Below, piece after piece: positions 54,167-63,320 of a stretch of DNA of 64,000 nt; the first letter of the stretch is position 1; each line of letters opens with the position of its first letter. The notes beneath the pieces were generated by a model that saw only the letters and a program-made list of their open reading frames with translations, ran no database searches and had not been told where the DNA came from. Made by a program: the position numbers and the translations under genes. The stretch is from Bacteroidota bacterium (lineage in GTDB: Bacteria; Bacteroidota; Ignavibacteria; Ignavibacteriales; Ignavibacteriaceae): NCBI GenBank assembly GCA_021815405.1, contig JAKAGV010000013.1, positions 62,001 through 126,000 on the forward strand, read 5' to 3'.

Positions 54167-54934
54167 ATGATAGAAGATATAATTCAAATTGCTAAAGAAG
54201 CAGGAAGTATTATTAGAGAAGGTTTCGGAACAAATTTCGGAATAGAATTCAAAACAAATGAATCGAATTTAGTTACGGAAATTGACAAAGCTTCGGAAAA
54301 ATTAATAACCGGATTTATAAAGAAGAAATACCCTTCTCATGGAATAATTGCCGAAGAAGGCGGAGAAACTAAAAACAGCTCAGAGTATGTTTGGGTGGTT
54401 GACCCGCTTGACGGAACAACAAACTTTGCACACGGATTGCCGATCTTTTCTGTTTCAATCGGCGTGCAAAAAAGCGGTGAGACAATTGCCGGCGTTGTTT
54501 ACGATGTAATGCGGGATGTTGTTTACTCTGCAGAACTGGGAAGTAAGGCTTTTGCGAACGGTAAAAAGATAGCTGTAAGTAAAAATGCAAATTTGAAAAG
54601 ATCGGTTCTCGTTACCGGATTTCCATATAACATTTCGGAAAATCCCGATAATGCTCTTGAAAAATTTTCCGCGCTTACTGTAGCATCAAGAGCTATGAGA
54701 AGACTTGGTTCGGCAGCAATAGATTTTTGCTACGTTGCTCAAGGAGTGTTTGACGGCTTCTGGGAAGTTTGGTTAAACCCATGGGATATGTGTGCCGGCA
54801 AACTTATCGTCGAAGAAGCCGGGGGATTAGTTACTGACTTTAATGGAAAACCGACGGACATCTTTACAAAAAAAATTCTCGCAACCAACGGTTTGGTGCA
54901 TAACGAAATGGTAAAGATACTTTTAGAAAATTAA
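54167..54934 (+). CDS. suhB: Inositol-1-monophosphatase family protein
   Basis: A Mg-dependent sugar-phosphate phosphatase of the SuhB/IMPase family; it may also assist ribosome assembly as in E. coli. The 255-residue product from ATG at 54167 shows the metal motifs EEGGE (loop 1) and WVVDPLDGTTNFAHGLP (D-P-L-D-G-T-T-N), then NPWDMCAGKLIVEEAGG. A TTG three codons upstream could also start. It converges on the DEAD-box gene. Confidence 0.95.
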   Translation: MIEDIIQIAKEAGSIIREGFGTNFGIEFKTNESNLVTEIDKASEKLITGFIKKKYPSHGIIAEEGGETKNSSEYVWVVDPLDGTTNFAHGLPIFSVSIGVQKSGETIAGVVYDVMRDVVYSAELGSKAFANGKKIAVSKNANLKRSVLVTGFPYNISENPDNALEKFSALTVASRAMRRLGSAAIDFCYVAQGVFDGFWEVWLNPWDMCAGKLIVEEAGGLVTDFNGKPTDIFTKKILATNGLVHNEMVKILLEN

Positions 54935-55070
54935 TTTCTAACTTACGTTACGCACAATTAAGGATCTAATTTACTTTGTCATTCCGAACTTGATTCGGAA
55001 TCTCATTTTTCAGCATTTTTGGGATGCTGAATCAAGTTCAGCATGACATGTGCGTAACGTGAGTTTCTAA
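54935..55070. mobile_element. Third copy of the palindromic repeat element
   Basis: Left end TTTCTAACTTACGTTACGCACA and the right-end inverted copy, ending at 55070, bound a 136-bp palindrome with CATTCCGAACTTGATTCGGA and GCTGAATCAAGTTCAGCATG inside. It fills the gap between two convergent genes and its right end overlaps the last codon of the helicase gene, so it may also terminate transcription. Confidence 0.75.
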
Positions 55071-56653
55071 TTAATCTTAACAGGTTCAATCAACTCTGCC
55101 GGCGGATAAACACAATTTAGTTTATGACCCAAAAATTTTTCAATCGCCGGAATATTAAATGAATCATCCTCTGAAGCGAAGCTGATTGATATACCGGAAG
55201 CGCCTGCTCTTCCGGTACGCCCAATTCGATGAACATAATCCTCCGGGTCTTCAGGCAATGTATAATTTATAACATGGCTGACAGCTTCAATGTGAATGCC
55301 GCGACCGGCAACATCGGTTGCAACCAGAACACGGATATTTCCCGATTTAAAATCGTTAAGTGTTTTTAATCTTTTCCTCTGCTCAACATCTCCGGAAAGA
55401 ATTTCATTATTAATTCCGAACTTATCAAGCATATCTTTAACAATTTTAGTTTCATCTTTTCGGTTCGTAAAAATTATTACGCGAGAGAGATTCTGTTTTA
55501 CAATTAAATTGTATAAAAGCGGAAATTTTTCTTCGTTGGTTACAATATACACAAATTGCTCTATGGCTTCACCGGCTTTTCTTTCAGGTTCAATCTCAAT
55601 ATTGATTGCTTCTTTCGTCCATGAAGAGGCAAGCCTTTTTACAAATGAATTTAATGTTGCACTGAAGAAAAGAGTTTGCCGTTTTATTTTAGGAGGTGTG
55701 CTGTGAATAATCTTTCTGACATCAGGTATGAATCCCATATCCAGCATCCGGTCCGCTTCATCAATTACAAGGATCTCTACTTCATTTAAGAAAATATCTT
55801 TCTTGTTCATAAAGTCCAAAAGCCTGCCGGGAGTAGCAACAATGATTTCTGCATTCATGCTTCGCAGTTTATTTCTCTGCTTGTTAAAATCCATTCCTCC
55901 GAAGACTTCTACGGTTTTGATCGATGTATATTTTGAAAGCGCTTTTGCATCATTGCCAATCTGAATAACAAGCTCTCTTGTAGGCGCTAAAATCAATGCC
56001 AGCGGTGCCCTTGGATTCCTCTTTATCATGTCACCTTTAGAAAGCAGTCTTTCAAAAATTGTTATTAAGAAAGCAGCAGTCTTACCGGTTCCTGTCTGTG
56101 CTCTGCCTGTAGCGTCAATCCCTTTAAGAGAAGGTTCCAGTATTTCTTTTTGTATTGGAGTACAATATTGAAAATTCAAGTCGGCAATTGCATGCATTAT
56201 CTCTGTATGAAGCTTGAGATCATGAAAGCGCATTTTGCCTTCTTGTTCCGGTACATTGAACTGCGAAATTTGCCAGTTGTCTTTTTCTTTTACTGCCTGC
56301 TTTATTTTTTCAGGACGGATCTCATCGGCATTTTGCTGAACTCTTGGAGCAGGCTTAGGCTGCCGCGGACGCCTTTGCAAATTTTTCGGTTTAGCCTGAT
56401 TTTCTTTTTCATCTCTTGTATGACGAACAGATCTAGACTGATTTTCTTCTTTTGGTTTTCTGTTATCCCTATTTACTTCATGCTTTTTATAAGGCTGCCT
56501 TGCTCTGTTTTCAGATGTTCTGTCCTTTGGTCTGGAATCATTTGCCGCAATAGCGTTTACTGTTTTTTTTGTTGACTTATTACTTTGCTTTGTTTTTCTG
56601 CCAGTGATGCTTTTTATCTTTTCACTTAAGCGCTTAAATAACTTCTTTACCAA
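55067..56653 (-). CDS. DEAD-box RNA helicase
   Basis: The 528-residue product has a basic, disordered N-terminal extension (about 120 residues of Lys/Arg/Asn/Gln), a Q motif (MRFHDLKLHTEIMHAIADLN, Q in PIQ), AQTGTGKT, PTRELVIQI, TPGRLLD, DEADRML, FFSAT, and HRIGRTGRAG. It resembles the RhlE/CshA group, involved in RNA decay or ribosome assembly. The basic tail suggests RNA binding. Confidence 0.95.
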   Translation of the reverse strand: MVKKLFKRLSEKIKSITGRKTKQSNKSTKKTVNAIAANDSRPKDRTSENRARQPYKKHEVNRDNRKPKEENQSRSVRHTRDEKENQAKPKNLQRRPRQPKPAPRVQQNADEIRPEKIKQAVKEKDNWQISQFNVPEQEGKMRFHDLKLHTEIMHAIADLNFQYCTPIQKEILEPSLKGIDATGRAQTGTGKTAAFLITIFERLLSKGDMIKRNPRAPLALILAPTRELVIQIGNDAKALSKYTSIKTVEVFGGMDFNKQRNKLRSMNAEIIVATPGRLLDFMNKKDIFLNEVEILVIDEADRMLDMGFIPDVRKIIHSTPPKIKRQTLFFSATLNSFVKRLASSWTKEAINIEIEPERKAGEAIEQFVYIVTNEEKFPLLYNLIVKQNLSRVIIFTNRKDETKIVKDMLDKFGINNEILSGDVEQRKRLKTLNDFKSGNIRVLVATDVAGRGIHIEAVSHVINYTLPEDPEDYVHRIGRTGRAGASGISISFASEDDSFNIPAIEKFLGHKLNCVYPPAELIEPVKIN

Positions 56654-56685
56654 CTTATCTTTCTCTTAACTTAATTCTCTATGAT

Positions 56686-57471
56686 TTACTTACCCTGAAG
56701 CTTCTTTATCATTTCCTGCGCATGTTCGTTTTTCGGATCTAACTGAAGCACTTTATAAAAATTCTCTACCGCTAATATCTTGTTATTCTGAAACATGTAT
56801 GCATCGCCAAGAGCTTCATATATATCTTCAGACTTTGGATAAGTCTCCGCATTCAGCTTTAGCAATGCAATTGCAGGCTCAAACATTCCATTTCGCATGA
56901 ATCGAAAAGCCAGACCGTTAATTTGGTCTTCGTCAAAATCATATTTGTCTTTTTCAGTTTTATATAATTCATGATATTGTGCAACCGCTGAATCGATTCC
57001 TTTTTCAAATATAGTTGCCATTAAAGTATCAGCAAGCGAAAGTTTTGGAACACTCACACTCATTAGTTGAGTATCAAAAATTAAAGTTGCATTTGGAGGA
57101 ATTACTCCGCCTGCACCATTAGCTCCATATCCAAGCTGAGGAGGTATAATCAGACGAAATTTATCTCCCACATGCATCAATGCAATGCCTTCGTCCCAGC
57201 CTTTAATTACTTTGCCTTCACCTAAAACAAATTTTATCGGTTTTCCTCTTTTATAAGAGTCGTCAAATACAGTACCATTGGCAAGCTTACCAATATAGTT
57301 AACTGCTACTTCTTTACCGGCAACAGCCTGTTCACCGGTTCCCTTTTCCAGCACTATATATTTTAAGCCGGATGGTGTTGTTACCGTATCTTGAGCGGGG
57401 TTTGCTGTTTGAGCTTTCATAAATCCTGGTAGAAATAAAATTAAAACGAAATAAAACAAATATTTTTTCAA
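56686..57471 (-). CDS. Exported FKBP-type peptidyl-prolyl isomerase with TPR tail
   Basis: I chose the TTG at 57471 (AGGAAAT upstream), giving 261 residues with a signal peptide KKYLFYFVLILFLPGF. The FKBP domain is marked by GKEVAVNYIGKLANGTVFDDSY, GEGKVIKGWDEGIALM and GYGANGAGGVIPPNATLIFD. A TPR-like tail (AETYPKSEDIYEALGDAYMF, FYKVLQLDPKNEHAQEM) follows. It should help folding of exported proteins. Confidence 0.9.
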   Translation of the reverse strand: MKKYLFYFVLILFLPGFMKAQTANPAQDTVTTPSGLKYIVLEKGTGEQAVAGKEVAVNYIGKLANGTVFDDSYKRGKPIKFVLGEGKVIKGWDEGIALMHVGDKFRLIIPPQLGYGANGAGGVIPPNATLIFDTQLMSVSVPKLSLADTLMATIFEKGIDSAVAQYHELYKTEKDKYDFDEDQINGLAFRFMRNGMFEPAIALLKLNAETYPKSEDIYEALGDAYMFQNNKILAVENFYKVLQLDPKNEHAQEMIKKLQGK

Positions 57472-57564
57472 TGCACATTTCCTATTTAAATGAAAATAAA
57501 AATTAACCATTCCTTAAACAATTTCCAATCTAATTTTAGATAGATATCTTCAATTAATTTAATT

Positions 57565-58923
57565 TTGAAGTATGAATTTGAAAATAATTGGCAGATGCAT
57601 TCTTCCGAAGAACTGACTTTCAAAAAGATTTTTTTATTCTGGATCCCGCTTTCGGCAACATGGCTTATGATGGCGGCTGAGGGCCCTTTCCTTTCTGCGA
57701 TAATTGCCAGGATGATAAATCCTGAATTTAATCTTGCCGCCTTTGGAGTCTCGATTTCATTTGCGATGATTGTAGAGGCGCCGGTTATATTGCTGATGTC
57801 CGCTTCAACCGCGCTTGTTAAAGATATTCAATCTTACATTAAACTTAGGAATTTTACCTTCGTTCTTAATCTTTGTGTTACAGTCATAATGCTGCTGTTC
57901 ATTACACCTTCCATATTTTATTTTATTACAATAAATCTAATTGAACTTCCGGTTGAGGTAGTAAAGCTTACTCATATCGCCATGATACTTTTAATTCCCT
58001 GGCCTGCCGCTATCGGTTACAGAAGATTTTATCAGGGAATTTTAATCAGACATAATTTAACAAGAAGAGTTGCTTACGGAACAATAGTCAGATTATCTTC
58101 AATGGCATTAACCGGACTTGCGCTTCATTTCTTTACTAAAGTTGATGGTTCTGTAGTTGGCGCAGGGGCACTTGCAACCGGAGTTACCTGCGAAGCTGCC
58201 GCTAGCAGAATTATGGCTTGGAAGATTGTTAAGAAAATAAAATCCGGGAAAATACCTTATACCGAAAAAAGTGATATTTCCTATAATCAGATCTTCAAAT
58301 TTTATTTACCGCTTGCTTTAACATCACTTGTTTCTCTTGGCGCTCAGCCAATGGTAACATTTTTTATCGGACAAAGCCGCATGGCAATCGAATCGCTTGC
58401 AGTACTCCCGGTTATCAATTCATTCGTGTTTATTTTTAGAAGCGTCGGAATTTCTTTCCAGGAAGTCGGCATTGCTTTAATCGGGAAAAATAAGGAAGGC
58501 TACCTGCCGCTCCGAAATTTTGCAATAAAACTTGGAATTGCACTTGTATCTTTTATGGGAATAATTGCATTAACGCCGCTTGCAAATGTTTGGTTTCATA
58601 ACATATCGGGTCTTTCGATTGAGCTGACAGACTTCGCTCGATTTCCTTTGATACTTATGATTCTAATGCCCGGACTTGCAGTACTTCTCAGTTTTGAAAC
58701 GGCAGTACTTGTCGAATCCAAAAACACAAAGCCGATTACCTTTTCAACGGTAGTTGAATTTGTAACGATCGTAGTTATTATGTTTCTTTCAATAAAAATC
58801 TTTAACTGGGTCGGAGCAGTTGCCGCTTCATTTGGATTTATGGCAGGAATGGTGGGTGCTAATACTTATCTATTACCACCCTTCATTAGTTCAATCAACA
58901 ATAGACAAATTAAAAAAAAATAA
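57565..58923 (+). CDS. MATE-like multidrug/flippase membrane protein
   Basis: The 452-residue product has about twelve membrane segments and resembles the MOP superfamily (MATE, flippase-like), with AAEGPFLSAIIARM at the start and a second half beginning FYLPLALTSLVSLGAQPMV. The two-fold repeat is visible as similar halves. The transported substrate is unknown. The TTG at 57565 is the reading used; an ATG at 57595 is possible and loses only ten polar residues. Confidence 0.75.
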   Translation: MKYEFENNWQMHSSEELTFKKIFLFWIPLSATWLMMAAEGPFLSAIIARMINPEFNLAAFGVSISFAMIVEAPVILLMSASTALVKDIQSYIKLRNFTFVLNLCVTVIMLLFITPSIFYFITINLIELPVEVVKLTHIAMILLIPWPAAIGYRRFYQGILIRHNLTRRVAYGTIVRLSSMALTGLALHFFTKVDGSVVGAGALATGVTCEAAASRIMAWKIVKKIKSGKIPYTEKSDISYNQIFKFYLPLALTSLVSLGAQPMVTFFIGQSRMAIESLAVLPVINSFVFIFRSVGISFQEVGIALIGKNKEGYLPLRNFAIKLGIALVSFMGIIALTPLANVWFHNISGLSIELTDFARFPLILMILMPGLAVLLSFETAVLVESKNTKPITFSTVVEFVTIVVIMFLSIKIFNWVGAVAASFGFMAGMVGANTYLLPPFISSINNRQIKKK

Positions 58924-59073
58924 ATAAATAATCCGAACCGACAGTAAAGTTAAACGTCAAAAGCGTATTGAAACAAAAAATAAGTTTCATATATAGTGAA
59001 ATATTCAAGTAATTTCCATAAGTTTGGCACGGGATTAACTAAATTTTTACATTCTCTTTAAGGTAGAAAAAAT

Positions 59074-62004
59074 ATGACTGTCAAATTAACCCGACGAATA
59101 ATAGGAACTTTTGTGTTCTTATTATCCACCGTGATTTTATTTTTAACAGTGCAGCCTTCGGTTTCCTTTTGGGATCCCGGAGAAATTTCTGCTGCTTCAT
59201 ACTCTATGATGGTACCGCATCCTCCGGGAGGACCGCTGTGGTTAATCATCGGCAGATTCTTCTCCATGATACCATTTGCACAAAACATCGGGTTTAGGAT
59301 AAACACAGTATCTGTCCTGTCGGGCGGTTTTACCGTATTGATTCTTTACCTCGTCGGCATAAAGCTTATAGAAACTTACCGCGGCAAGAATTATAAAAGT
59401 AATTTTGATGCCATTGTAACATATATTTCATCGGCAGTCGGAGCCTTAGCGTTTGCTTTCTGCGATACTTTCTGGTTTAATGCTGTTGAATCTAACTATT
59501 TTGCATTAAGCACATTGCTGTTCGCTTTAATTGTTTGGCTAATGATGATCTGGTATGAACATGCAGACGAGCATGGAAGCGAGAAATATATAATCGTAAT
59601 GGCTTACTTAATTGGTCTTTCTTTCGGCGTTCATCTTATGAGCGTACTTGCAATCTTTACTTTCGTCTTTGTTGTAGTGATGAGAAAGTATGTTACTGAT
59701 GATGAAACTTTTAAGAAAACCGCATATTATTTTTTAATTCACCTTGGTATACTACTAGTTATTGCAATTGCTATTTGGGCTGGTCAAACACAAACTACGC
59801 CTCCAACTCAAGCACAATATAAAGCGTTCGATTCAAAATTTGTATGGATAATGCTTGGTGCATCCGTAATTTATATTGGTGCAATGTGGAAGAAAATTAT
59901 TCATAGGGATTCTTTTTACATCCCAATCATCATTGCCGGTGTAACTCTGTTGCTGGCTTATCCGGGAATTGTTAAAGGAATTCCGAAAATTCTGCTTGCT
60001 CTTGGCGGATCAGATGCAATTTCAAATTCAATAATATTTCTCGTAATTCTTGGTATTATAGTTTACGTTATTTACTGGTCAAATAAGAATAAAAAAGGCA
60101 CGGTAAATCTAGCTGCAACTGCACTCTTATTCGCCATGCTTGGCTTTACGACTTATGCGATGATAATAATCCGCTCAAACCAGAATCCTCCAATGAACGA
60201 GAACTGGCCGGATAATTTCCATAAGTTAATGTACTATCTCGACCGCGAGCAATACGGCGACTTCCCTATCTTCGAAAGAAGATTTTCTATGGAACCTCAT
60301 CAGCAGGGAATTTATACGAACTATAGCAGCGATCTCGATTTCCTCTGGAGATATCAGATTGACCATATGTTCAACAGATATCTTTACTGGAATTTTATCG
60401 GCAAAACTTCTACCAACCAGGATGCACCTTCTACATGGAAGCAGCTTTACGGCATTCCTTTTCTCATGGGACTTATCGGGCTTTACTTCCTATTTAAGAA
60501 GAACTGGAAAATGGGAACAACCTGGCTGATGCTATTTATTTTTATGGGATACCTAATTGCCTTTTACCAAAACCAGCAGCAGCCTCAGCCGCGTGATAGA
60601 TTTTATTTTTATCCCGGCGCATTCTTCGTGTTTGCCATCTGGATAACGGTCGGCGTACGGGAGCTTACCGAGTTCCTGCGTGAGAAGGCAAAGAGCCAAA
60701 ACCTTAAGCAAGTGGCTGTTGCCGGATTTCTTACTTTCAGTATTTTATTTATTCCGGCAAATATGCTTCGGACAAATTATTTTACTCACGATAGATCCCA
60801 TAACTGGCTGCCGTGGGATTTTGCTTACAACCTTTTACAAAGCTGTAAGCCGAATGCAATTCTTTTTACAAACGGTGATAACGATACCTTCCCTCTCTGG
60901 TATTTGCAGGATGTGGAGGGAGTTCGTCGCGATATAAGGGTTGTATGCCTCAGTCTTGCTAACACTGATTGGTATAATGAGCAGCTTAAAAATCAAATGC
61001 CTTATGGTGCTAAAAAAGTTAAGTTCAGTATGACTGATAATCAGATTGAGCAGCTTGGACCGATTGAATGGAAAACACAGCAGGTTACTATCCCTGCAAA
61101 TAAGAATGATCTCGAAAGTTTTCTTTCTACAGATAAGAAATATTTAACTGCAAATGATTCTGCAAATATTATGAACTCGCCCGGTATTACCTTCTCAATG
61201 AAACCGACTATCAACATCGGCGGCATTGAAGGAATCAGAATACAGGATATAATCGTCAAAGATATTGTTGAAAACAATATTTGGGATAGACCAATATACT
61301 TTGCTTCAACTTGTTCACCGGATTGTTTTATCGGTATGGATGATTACCTGGAAACGGAAGGATTAGCTTCGCGCGTAATGCCGGTAAAGAGGCAAGGTAT
61401 GGATTATATGAATGTCGGAATAACAAAGGATGATCTATTTCATCTTAATCCAAGTTTTTCGAAAACATACGATACTGGTTTCAAATTCAGAGGATTAAAA
61501 AATAAAAATGTTTTCTTTGATGAAACTGAAACGCGGCTAATTCAGAATTACCGCAACGTATTTATCCAGCTTGCATATCATTATAAGTACACAATGAATG
61601 ACAATCAAATGTGCATAAATACTCTTAACAAAATGGAACAAGAGATTCCAAGAAAGGTTGTACCGTTTGATTACAGGCTGCTTTATAACGTGGCAAACTT
61701 GTATCAGAGCTGTGGAGATACCACCGAATTCAGAAGCGTTGCCCAAGATGTTATTGAGCAGGCAAAGCAGGATCTAAGCGATGTTTCTATGCAGGATCTT
61801 TCTTCTCCGTATAATGCATATAGCATTCTTGAAAGACTTTATGTTAACATGAATGAATATGATAATGCTATTGCAGTACTTCAACAGTTGCAGACCCAAC
61901 TGCCGGAAGCAGGAGGTGTGCAACAGGAAATTGCAAGGATTAAGGCAATGCAGCAGCAGGCTCTTCATCCGCCTCAAGCAAAAGATTCAACTGTTAAGAA
62001 GTAA
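59074..62004 (+). CDS. DUF2723 membrane protein with C-terminal TPR-like region
   Basis: The 976-residue product opens with the DUF2723 signature SVSFWDPGEISAAS and MMVPHPPGGPLWLIIGR, found in a family of membrane proteins related to protein-O-mannosyl-type glycosyltransferases. About twelve membrane segments fill the first 600 residues. A soluble periplasmic part follows (FTNGDNDTFPLWYLQDVEGVRR), then helical repeats like TPR (NQMCINTLNKMEQEI, DNAIAVLQQLQTQLP). It may glycosylate exported proteins. The rest of the N-terminal half is typical. Confidence 0.88.
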   Translation: MTVKLTRRIIGTFVFLLSTVILFLTVQPSVSFWDPGEISAASYSMMVPHPPGGPLWLIIGRFFSMIPFAQNIGFRINTVSVLSGGFTVLILYLVGIKLIETYRGKNYKSNFDAIVTYISSAVGALAFAFCDTFWFNAVESNYFALSTLLFALIVWLMMIWYEHADEHGSEKYIIVMAYLIGLSFGVHLMSVLAIFTFVFVVVMRKYVTDDETFKKTAYYFLIHLGILLVIAIAIWAGQTQTTPPTQAQYKAFDSKFVWIMLGASVIYIGAMWKKIIHRDSFYIPIIIAGVTLLLAYPGIVKGIPKILLALGGSDAISNSIIFLVILGIIVYVIYWSNKNKKGTVNLAATALLFAMLGFTTYAMIIIRSNQNPPMNENWPDNFHKLMYYLDREQYGDFPIFERRFSMEPHQQGIYTNYSSDLDFLWRYQIDHMFNRYLYWNFIGKTSTNQDAPSTWKQLYGIPFLMGLIGLYFLFKKNWKMGTTWLMLFIFMGYLIAFYQNQQQPQPRDRFYFYPGAFFVFAIWITVGVRELTEFLREKAKSQNLKQVAVAGFLTFSILFIPANMLRTNYFTHDRSHNWLPWDFAYNLLQSCKPNAILFTNGDNDTFPLWYLQDVEGVRRDIRVVCLSLANTDWYNEQLKNQMPYGAKKVKFSMTDNQIEQLGPIEWKTQQVTIPANKNDLESFLSTDKKYLTANDSANIMNSPGITFSMKPTINIGGIEGIRIQDIIVKDIVENNIWDRPIYFASTCSPDCFIGMDDYLETEGLASRVMPVKRQGMDYMNVGITKDDLFHLNPSFSKTYDTGFKFRGLKNKNVFFDETETRLIQNYRNVFIQLAYHYKYTMNDNQMCINTLNKMEQEIPRKVVPFDYRLLYNVANLYQSCGDTTEFRSVAQDVIEQAKQDLSDVSMQDLSSPYNAYSILERLYVNMNEYDNAIAVLQQLQTQLPEAGGVQQEIARIKAMQQQALHPPQAKDSTVKK

Positions 62005-62013
62005 AATTCAAGT

Positions 62014-62046
62014 GAGACGCATCCCAATTAACCGGGATGCGTTTCA
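62014..62046. terminator. Terminator-like hairpin
   Basis: GACGCATCCC, a loop AATTAACC and GGGATGCGTTTC pair over 9 bp after the DUF2723 gene. The T-run is short. Confidence 0.65.
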
Positions 62047-62243
62047 TATATAAAAACAAAATGCTAAAGGGGTAATTAAAAATAAACTAAAAGTTCTTTA
62101 ATGCTCCTTACTTTCAGAAATTCTCTGATTAAGCTACTACTCTTCTCTTTTTACCTCCCATTCTTAACAATTTCTTCACATTAAATTAATCTTAGCTTAA
62201 CATTGCCGGATTATCTTTGACTCGAAAATATTATAGAGTATGA

Positions 62244-63158
62244 ATGAGAATAGTTCACATATCGGATTTACACTTTACCACTTTTTTCAGTACAAACAAT
62301 TTAAACCAGATTGAACAGGCACTGAAGTTTGCAATTGAATTGGAGTGCGACCATATTGTAGTTACGGGAGATTTGACAGATAATGCAACCCCGAAAGATT
62401 TTCTTAAACTTAGAGAGCTTTTTGAAAAGTTAGGGATTCTTAACGGTAACAAACTCTCTCTTGTTATCGGGAACCACGACATCTTCGGCGGAGTGCAGAC
62501 CGCCGAAGATATTTTTTTATTTACTGATAAATGCAGCCGTACCGATTACAGCAAAAAAGTAAAAGAATTTTATCTCTACTTCCCGGAACTTTTTGACAAC
62601 GCTGCTTACTTTAATCAGGAGATGATTTTTCCGTTTGCCAAAATTATTGATAACTTCCTTTTTATCGGGATGAATTCAATTGCCGAATATTCTAAGGTAA
62701 ATAATCCTTTTGCATCAAACGGTATTATTAATATGACGCAGATAGCGGAGACAATAAGCATCCTTGATAAATTCAGTCACCTTCATCTCCGCAAAGCAAT
62801 TATGGTCCATCATCATTTTAATAAGATTAAATTAAGAGAAAATTCTCAGAGCAGTTTCTGGCAGAATATAGAAAAACAGACAATGAAGCTGAAGAAAAAG
62901 AAGAGACTCTTAAAAATTTTTAAGAGTGAAGGAGTTGAACTAATTCTTCATGGTCATTATCATGAGTCGAAAGATTATGAACGAAAGGGAATCAGATTCT
63001 CAAATGCAGGCGCAAGCTTCATCAATGCAAACAAGAAAGAAATAAACGTTAACATAATTGACGTTGATAAGAAAATTGACATTAACATTGCAAAGCTCCC
63101 GGTATCTGAAAATATTCCGGCGGAAATTGAATTGACTATTGATGACGAGGAAGTATAA
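62244..63158 (+). CDS. Metallophosphoesterase
   Basis: The 304-residue product has the calcineurin-like metal motifs in order: ISDLHF, VVTGDLTDNATPK, VIGNHD, VHHHFNKIKL and HGHYHES. The protein lacks a signal peptide. Its substrate (phosphodiester, phospholipid headgroup or UDP-diacylglucosamine) cannot be told. It precedes the glycosyltransferase by 162 bp. Confidence 0.9.
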   Translation: MRIVHISDLHFTTFFSTNNLNQIEQALKFAIELECDHIVVTGDLTDNATPKDFLKLRELFEKLGILNGNKLSLVIGNHDIFGGVQTAEDIFLFTDKCSRTDYSKKVKEFYLYFPELFDNAAYFNQEMIFPFAKIIDNFLFIGMNSIAEYSKVNNPFASNGIINMTQIAETISILDKFSHLHLRKAIMVHHHFNKIKLRENSQSSFWQNIEKQTMKLKKKKRLLKIFKSEGVELILHGHYHESKDYERKGIRFSNAGASFINANKKEINVNIIDVDKKIDINIAKLPVSENIPAEIELTIDDEEV

Positions 63159-63320
63159 GCTGGAACTATCTTCCGGATATTAGATTCTGGATATTTAATC
63201 TTAGATCCAGAAGCAAGTATCCAGGATCGAGCATCAAGAAAAGTGTCATAATTTTTGACCGGTATAAAACTAAACCTGATAACAACTACAAACGTCTAAT
63301 CGAAAAATTTCGGAAATGTT

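Noticed and set aside
59020-59040. Sigma-54 promoter before the DUF2723 gene (TTTGGCACGGGATTAAC)
   Set aside because: The -24-like TGGCACG is present, but the -12 TTGC element is absent at the required spacing.
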